This document shows positions 59,842 to 64,000 of a stretch of 64,000 nt of DNA, piece by piece. Position numbers and translations under genes: made by a program. How positions within the stretch are numbered: position 1 is the first letter of the stretch; each line of letters starts with the position of its first letter. The DNA is from Duganella aceris. GTDB lineage: Bacteria > Pseudomonadota > Gammaproteobacteria > Burkholderiales > Burkholderiaceae_D. The notes under the pieces were generated by a model, which did not search any database, was not told the origin of the DNA, and saw nothing but the letters and a program-made list of their open reading frames with translations. The stretch is taken from assembly GCF_011090165.1 (NCBI RefSeq), contig NZ_JAADJT010000006.1, positions 124,001 through 188,000 on the forward strand, written 5' to 3'.

Positions 59842-60171
59842 ATGACCATCACCTGCTTTATCCGCTACGAGATCGATCCGTTCCAGCGCGACGCCTTCCG
59901 CACCTATGCCGAGAACTGGGGCCGCATCATCCCGCGCCTCGGCGGCCAGTTGCTGGGCTACTTCATGCCGCACGAAGGCAGCAACTACGAGGCATGGGGT
60001 CTGGTCGGCTTCGATTCGCTGGCGGCCTACGAATCCTATCGGGCCAGGCTGCGCAGCGATGTGGAGGCGAAGGAGAATTTCGCCAGCGCCCAGCGGCAGC
60101 GCTTCATCCTGCGCGAAGAACGCACCTTCGTCGAAGCGGTCGAAGGCACTTTCCTCAAGGCGCCGATATGA
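59842..60171 (+). CDS. NIPSNAP-family protein
   Basis: A 109-residue dimeric alpha-beta barrel type protein (NIPSNAP family): [19 protein letters not shown], then [21 protein letters not shown] and [18 protein letters not shown]. Bacterial members are small cytoplasmic proteins of unclear function. AAGGAG lies before the ATG. It overlaps the downstream ArsR-type regulator by 4 bp, so the two are probably functionally linked. Confidence 0.85.
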   Translation: MTITCFIRYEIDPFQRDAFRTYAENWGRIIPRLGGQLLGYFMPHEGSNYEAWGLVGFDSLAAYESYRARLRSDVEAKENFASAQRQRFILREERTFVEAVEGTFLKAPI

Positions 60172-60860
60172 ATCCGACGCCGCAGCCGCGCTTCGCCCGC
60201 GTCGCGGCGGCGATCGGCGATCCGACGCGGGCGCTGATGCTATCGCGCCTGCTGGACGGACGTTTCTACACCGCGACCGATCTGGCGCAACATGCGGGCG
60301 TGTCGGCGCCGACCGCGTCGCAGCACCTGAAGCTATTGGTGGATGAGGGCCTGGCCCGCGTACGCGCACAAGGGCGGCACCGCTACTACATGCTCGCCGA
60401 CGGCAACGTGGCGCACGCGCTGGAAGCGCTGTTGCGCGTCGCCGACGGCGCGTTGCCGGAAACGGTGCGCTGGCAAGCGCCGGCGATGCGCGGACTGCGT
60501 CACGCGCGCAGCTGCTACGGCCATCTGGCCGGCGTGCTGGGCGTCGATCTGTGCCGGTGCTTTATCGAGAACGGCTGGGTCCAGCCGACCGAAGGCGACG
60601 GCCACGATTACCCGCTGACGCCAGCCGGCGCCGAACAACTGCGCAAGCTCGGCGTGACCCCGCACGAAGGCGCGCGGCAGCTCTACGGGTGCGTGGACTG
60701 GTCGGAACGGAGGGATCACTTCGCCGGCCCGCTGGCCGTCGCGCTGCTCGACAACTTCATCGACCAGGGATGGCTGCGCCGCAGCGACGACACGCGCGCG
60801 CTGGAACTGACGTCCAGCGGCGCGTCGGGACTGACTGCCTTGCTTAGAAGCGGAACTTGA
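60168..60860 (+). CDS. ArsR-type winged-helix regulator with extended C-terminal domain
   Basis: A 230-residue regulator with an N-terminal ArsR-like winged helix ([16 protein letters not shown]..., [19 protein letters not shown]) and a C-terminal extension of about 130 residues with cysteines in SCYGHLAG, 'LCRCF' and [10 protein letters not shown]. Classical ArsR proteins are about 100 residues; the extension may sense a metal or ligand. It is coupled to the NIPSNAP gene and overlaps the convergent outer-membrane gene by 17 bp. Confidence 0.85.
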   Translation: MNPTPQPRFARVAAAIGDPTRALMLSRLLDGRFYTATDLAQHAGVSAPTASQHLKLLVDEGLARVRAQGRHRYYMLADGNVAHALEALLRVADGALPETVRWQAPAMRGLRHARSCYGHLAGVLGVDLCRCFIENGWVQPTEGDGHDYPLTPAGAEQLRKLGVTPHEGARQLYGCVDWSERRDHFAGPLAVALLDNFIDQGWLRRSDDTRALELTSSGASGLTALLRSGT

Positions 60861-61656
60861 CGTAGGCGGCCGGGCCGTTCAGACGCAGGTTCAGATCCTG
60901 GTTGCTGCGCTCGCGGCTCAGGCTGATCTTGGTGGCGCTGTATTCCGCCACCACGCCGATGGCCGGCGTCACGAACCATTCGACGCCGATGGCGCCGCTG
61001 TAGATGTGACCGTTCAAGCTGCCGCCGTTTTTCTTGATGCCGGAAGCGTCGACATACATGCGCACGTCCTTCGAGAACGCGTGACGCCAGCCCAGTTCCA
61101 CCAGCGGCGCGAAAGCGCTTTCGCTTTCCGAATAGGATCCGTTGCCGCTGACGCCGTTCAGCACGCCGCTGGCCGTACCTTCCAGCTTGGCGTGGTAATA
61201 GGCTGCGCCGGCGCCAACGCCGAACACGTCGTTGCCGCTGCCGATCCACCATTTATAGGCCAGGTTGGCCAGGTCCAGTTTCAGCTTGGCGTCCAGCTTG
61301 CCGTTGCCGCTCAGCGGCACGCCGTTCTGGTTGGTGCTGCCGCTCAGCGACGGATCGTAGGTCTTGTCGTAGCGGTAGTAGTCGAAGTCCAGGCCTTGCG
61401 TATCGCCCAGCAGCACCGACGCCTTGGCGCGCGGCAGCGTGACGCGGTCGCCTTTGTAGGTGCCGCTGTCGATGTGGCCGTAGTTGGTGTCGCCCTCGTA
61501 GCTGATGTGCGGATCGGCGTAGAACGCGCCGGCCGACAGACTGGCGCGGTCCAGCGCCGGCGAAGGATCGGCCCAGGCCATGGCGGTAACGGTGCTCAAT
61601 GCCAGCAAGGTGGCGGCGTAGATGGCGTGGCGGGCGGGGGGCGTGCGTAAAGACAT
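60844..61656 (-). CDS. Outer-membrane beta-barrel protein
   Basis: A 270-residue protein with a signal peptide (about residues 1-29, ending AWADP) and alternating amphipathic strands ending in the outer-membrane targeting pattern AAYVKFRF (C-terminal Phe). It resembles small OmpW/OmpA-barrel-type proteins; the strand LSAGAFYADPHISYEGDTNYG opens the barrel. The substrate or role is unknown. The start at 61656 has GGAG 7 bases before it; longer frames upstream are not supported. Confidence 0.8.
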   Translation of the reverse strand: MSLRTPPARHAIYAATLLALSTVTAMAWADPSPALDRASLSAGAFYADPHISYEGDTNYGHIDSGTYKGDRVTLPRAKASVLLGDTQGLDFDYYRYDKTYDPSLSGSTNQNGVPLSGNGKLDAKLKLDLANLAYKWWIGSGNDVFGVGAGAAYYHAKLEGTASGVLNGVSGNGSYSESESAFAPLVELGWRHAFSKDVRMYVDASGIKKNGGSLNGHIYSGAIGVEWFVTPAIGVVAEYSATKISLSRERSNQDLNLRLNGPAAYVKFRF

Positions 61657-61754
61657 TGATACTCCAATCGGTGACGTTGTTGATGGAAAGAATCGTACCA
61701 ATAGCCAACAACTAAACCCGTCGGCGCACGCCCGGAGTGCTCGTGGGAATCGTC

Positions 61755-62231
61755 CTACCTGCGTTTGTTCTCGCGCTCCTCGTCGGGACCGTTGACCATG
61801 GCCTGCACCACGCCGGCGCGGTTGAACTCCACCGACATCATCGAGTTCCACACGTCCTGCTCCTTGTAGCGGTACAGCCAGACGTCGCCGTCGACGCTGT
61901 GATAGTGCGTCACCTGCGCCGGCCGGCCGAGGGTGCGCAGGATGCTATCCTTGTCGTCCTTGCCCGGTTTGATGGTGGCGAATTTCTGTCCGGTCAGCAC
62001 CTGCTCGTACGACACCAGCTTGCCGTCGGCGCCGATGCGCGCCATCCAGGTGTACTGGCCCCATGGCCCGGTGGCGTATTCGAGCATGGTGTCGGCGCCG
62101 TCGCGGTAGACGCCGGTCGGCCGGCCCAGCTTGGCCTCGACCGCCGCCGCCGGCTCGCCGGGCGCGGGCGGCGGCCCGGCGCACGCGGCCAATAATGCCG
62201 GAAAGATTGTCGTAAAAATCAGCTTTTTCAT
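61755..62231 (-). CDS. Small lipoprotein, BamE/SmpA-like fold possible
   Basis: A 158-residue lipoprotein: signal with lipobox LAAC (cysteine 17), a Pro/Ala-rich stretch, and two similar modules (VEAKLGRPTGVYRDGADTMLEYATG and ILRTLGRPAQVTHYHSVDGDVWLYRY) reminiscent of the SmpA/OmlA repeat. A link to outer-membrane assembly is only suggested by this resemblance. It is divergent from rpsO; the ribosome site GGAG precedes the ATG. Confidence 0.78.
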   Translation of the reverse strand: MKKLIFTTIFPALLAACAGPPPAPGEPAAAVEAKLGRPTGVYRDGADTMLEYATGPWGQYTWMARIGADGKLVSYEQVLTGQKFATIKPGKDDKDSILRTLGRPAQVTHYHSVDGDVWLYRYKEQDVWNSMMSVEFNRAGVVQAMVNGPDEERENKRR

Positions 62232-62305
62232 CGCCAGCTCCTTAAAAACCGTCGGAAGTAACGAGAATTGTAGTCAACACGGGATACACGCGGCGCTTTT
62301 TCCGC

Positions 62306-62342
62306 TATACTTCCGGGTCTGGTCTTCGGATCAGTTTTTTTT
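62306..62342 (+). promoter_or_regulatory. rpsO promoter and UUCG/U8 leader hairpin
   Basis: A good -10 element TATACT (62306-62311) is followed almost at once by CTGGTC-TTCG-GATCAG (62319-62334), a 6-bp stem capped by a UUCG tetraloop, then eight Ts (62335-62342). It has the form of an intrinsic terminator in the 5' leader of rpsO. No clear -35 element is seen. Attenuation or start-site control of the S15 operon is inferred. Confidence 0.6.
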
Positions 62343-62399
62343 GAAGTTCACGATGTGCAGGGTTACGACTCCGCGCACCGCATGTTAAAGGTAAATATC

Positions 62400-62669
62400 A
62401 TGACCGTAGAAAACATCAACAAAGCCGCGATCATTGCGGACAACGCCCGTGGTCAAAAAGACACCGGCTCCCCAGAAGTGCAAGTTGCACTGCTGACCGC
62501 ACGCATCAACGAACTGAACGGCCACTTCAAGGCCCACAGCAAGGATCACCACTCCCGTCGTGGTCTGATTATGATGGTTAACCGTCGTAAGAGCCTGCTG
62601 TCCTACCTGAAGGCCAAAGACGCTACCCGTTATCGCGATCTGATCGCCAAACTGGGTCTGCGTAAGTAA
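62400..62669 (+). CDS. rpsO: 30S ribosomal protein S15
   Basis: An 89-residue ribosomal protein of normal length ([18 protein letters not shown]; core [22 protein letters not shown]). S15 binds 16S rRNA early in small-subunit assembly and often represses its own mRNA. The ATG at 62400 has AAAGG-type bases upstream. It is followed by a terminator-like hairpin and then pnp, the conserved rpsO-pnp order. Confidence 0.98.
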   Translation: MTVENINKAAIIADNARGQKDTGSPEVQVALLTARINELNGHFKAHSKDHHSRRGLIMMVNRRKSLLSYLKAKDATRYRDLIAKLGLRK

Positions 62670-62693
62670 TTTTTGCGTCATCCGGCTTAATCG

Positions 62694-62728
62694 AAATGCC
62701 TGCGCCAGTTTGCTGACGCGGGCATTTT
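62694..62728 (+). terminator. Hairpin between rpsO and pnp
   Basis: AAATGCCTGCG pairs with CGCGGGCATTT (one G-T pair) around a 12-base loop, ending in four Ts. It resembles the partial terminator found between rpsO and pnp in enterobacteria, allowing some read-through into pnp. Confidence 0.65.
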
Positions 62729-62814
62729 GTCATTTCGGTCGGCAAAATCTTGCCAAGTGGAACGCGGTCTTGGCGAGCGCAACATGGAATTCCTGTTTTA
62801 GCAGTTTGTAGCAA

Positions 62815-62834
62815 AGGTGGCCGCACGGCCGCCT
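62815..62834 (+). other. Stem-loop in the pnp leader
   Basis: AGGTGGCC and GGCCGCCT form an 8-bp stem (one G-T pair) with loop GCAC, 57 bases before the pnp ATG. The pnp leader of E. coli carries an RNase III-cleaved stem used for autoregulation; this structure is short and its role here is inferred. Confidence 0.35.
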
Positions 62835-62891
62835 GTGGTGAGGTGAACGACAGCCCCTGAAAATCTGTCGGCAAATAGAAAGGGATTACCC

Positions 62892-64000
62892 ATGTTTAAT
62901 AAAGTTACCAAAACCTTCCAGTACGGCCAACACACCGTGACCCTGGAAACCGGCGAAATCGCTCGCCAGGCATCCGGCGCAGTGCTGGTATCGATTGAAG
63001 ATACCGTCGTCCTGGCAACCGTGGTCGCGCGTAAAGACGCCAAGCCAGGTCAGGACTTCTTCCCGCTGACCGTCGACTACGTTGAAAAAACCTATGCTGC
63101 CGGTAAAATCCCGGGCGGTTTCTTCAAGCGCGAAGGCCGTCCTTCGGAAAAAGAAACCCTGACCTCGCGTCTGATCGACCGTCCTATTCGTCCGCTGTTC
63201 CCAGAAGGCTACCTGAACGAAGTCCAGGTCATCATTCACGTGCTGTCGGTCAACCCTGAAATCGATCCGGACATCGCCGCCATGATCGGCGCATCGGCCG
63301 CCCTGTGCGTGTCGGGCGTGCCATTCAACGGCCCGGTCGGCGCAGCGCGCGTCGGCTACGCCAACGGCCAGTACATCCTGAACCCAACCGTGCAACAACT
63401 GAAGACCTCCGAGATGGATCTGGTTGTCGCCGGTACCGAAACCGCCGTGCTGATGGTGGAATCGGAAGCCAAGCAATTGTCGGAAGAAATCATGCTGGGC
63501 GCCGTGGTCTTCGGCCACACCGAAATGAAGGCGGTCATCGACGCGATCCACGATCTGGTGCGCGACGGCGGCAAGCCGGAAGTCGAATGGGTCCCGCCGG
63601 CCAAGAACGAAGCGCTGATCGGCCGCGTTGCGCATTTCGCCGCGAGCAAGATCAACGAAGCCTACCAGACCAAGGACAAGCAGGAACGCACCGCCAAGCT
63701 GAAGGCGGCCACCAGCGAAGTGCTGGCCGACCTGTCGTCTGAAGCCGCCGCATCCGGCGCCGCTCCAGTGGACTCGGCTGAAGTGAACAACATCCTGTTC
63801 GACATGGAAGCCAAGATCGTCCGTACCCAGATCCTGGACGGCGAGCCACGTATCGACGGCCGCGACACCCGCACCGTGCGTCCGATCTCGATCCGTACCT
63901 CGGTGCTGCCACGCACCCACGGTTCGGCGCTGTTCACCCGCGGTGAAACGCAGGCGCTGGTGGTTGCCACCCTGGGCACCGCGCGCGACAGCCAGAAGAT
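62892..64000 (+). CDS. pnp: Polyribonucleotide nucleotidyltransferase (PNPase), N-terminal part
   Basis: The first 369 codons of PNPase, running off the window end. Visible are the first RNase PH domain ([50 protein letters not shown]), the helical linker, and the beginning of the second RNase PH domain ([36 protein letters not shown]). PNPase degrades RNA 3' to 5' with phosphate and acts in the degradosome. The ATG follows AAAGGGA. The KH and S1 domains lie outside the window. Confidence 0.97.
   Translation, partial: MFNKVTKTFQYGQHTVTLETGEIARQASGAVLVSIEDTVVLATVVARKDAKPGQDFFPLTVDYVEKTYAAGKIPGGFFKREGRPSEKETLTSRLIDRPIRPLFPEGYLNEVQVIIHVLSVNPEIDPDIAAMIGASAALCVSGVPFNGPVGAARVGYANGQYILNPTVQQLKTSEMDLVVAGTETAVLMVESEAKQLSEEIMLGAVVFGHTEMKAVIDAIHDLVRDGGKPEVEWVPPAKNEALIGRVAHFAASKINEAYQTKDKQERTAKLKAATSEVLADLSSEAAASGAAPVDSAEVNNILFDMEAKIVRTQILDGEPRIDGRDTRTVRPISIRTSVLPRTHGSALFTRGETQALVVATLGTARDSQK

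Overview
The window looks like the chromosome of a GC-rich betaproteobacterium of the Burkholderiales, most likely Oxalobacteraceae (Massilia/Duganella/Janthinobacterium type). This is inferred from the Burkholderia-like type VI secretion (T6SS) gene order, the iscRSUA-hscBA-fdx-iscX order, the ilvB-ilvH-ilvC...pssA-leuA block, and the sigma factor-DUF3619-DUF3106-RDD cluster. No rRNA, tRNA, integrase, complete insertion sequence or CRISPR array was seen. Coding density is very high and many neighbours overlap by 1-17 bp.

Region 1 (1-13408) is a T6SS locus: the 3' part of tssM, tagF and an OmpA-like gene on the plus strand; tssL-tssK-tssJ on the minus strand; then a TPR lipoprotein, tssB, tssC, hcp, tssE, tssH (clpV) and tssA on the plus strand. 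It encodes the sheath, inner tube, membrane complex and recycling ATPase. The baseplate genes tssF and tssG, normally between tssE and tssH, are absent there, and no vgrG or PAAR gene is in the window. A terminator-like palindrome follows hcp.

Region 2 (13513-28692) is mixed: a chemoreceptor; a DTW-domain protein; a coupled Hsp70-Hsp70-DUF2760 operon of unknown function; a radical SAM gene of the PA0069 family behind a perfect LexA (SOS) box; ChaC; an azoreductase; a LysR regulator divergent from a VOC-fumarylacetoacetase-maleylacetoacetate isomerase operon (end of tyrosine/homogentisate breakdown); and a membrane diguanylate cyclase with a periplasmic sensor.

Region 3 (28780-36481) has a MacAB-like tripartite ABC exporter divergent from a glucoamylase-family glycoside hydrolase, then an S41-like protein whose catalytic serine appears lost, divergent from a uracil-DNA-glycosylase-fold protein with atypical motifs.

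Region 4 (36513-44761) is the isc iron-sulfur operon behind a near-consensus IscR type-1 site. It runs without a gap into a methyltransferase, threonine aldolase and pseudouridine synthase. A nested palindrome separates it from a convergent prolyl oligopeptidase. Next, on the minus strand, is an ECF sigma factor with its DUF3619/DUF3106/RDD partners.

Region 5 (49290-59759) is branched-chain amino-acid biosynthesis (ilvB, ilvH, ilvC, leuA) with pssA and a sugar kinase. A roughly 3.2 kb accessory segment splits ilvC from pssA. It holds a probable gene remnant, a small membrane protein, an RlaP-type nucleotidyltransferase, a MITE/REP-like inverted repeat and two tandem SIMPL-domain genes. Region 6 (59842-64000) has a NIPSNAP-ArsR pair, an outer-membrane barrel, a lipoprotein, and rpsO-pnp with an unusual UUCG/U8 hairpin in the rpsO leader; pnp runs off the end.
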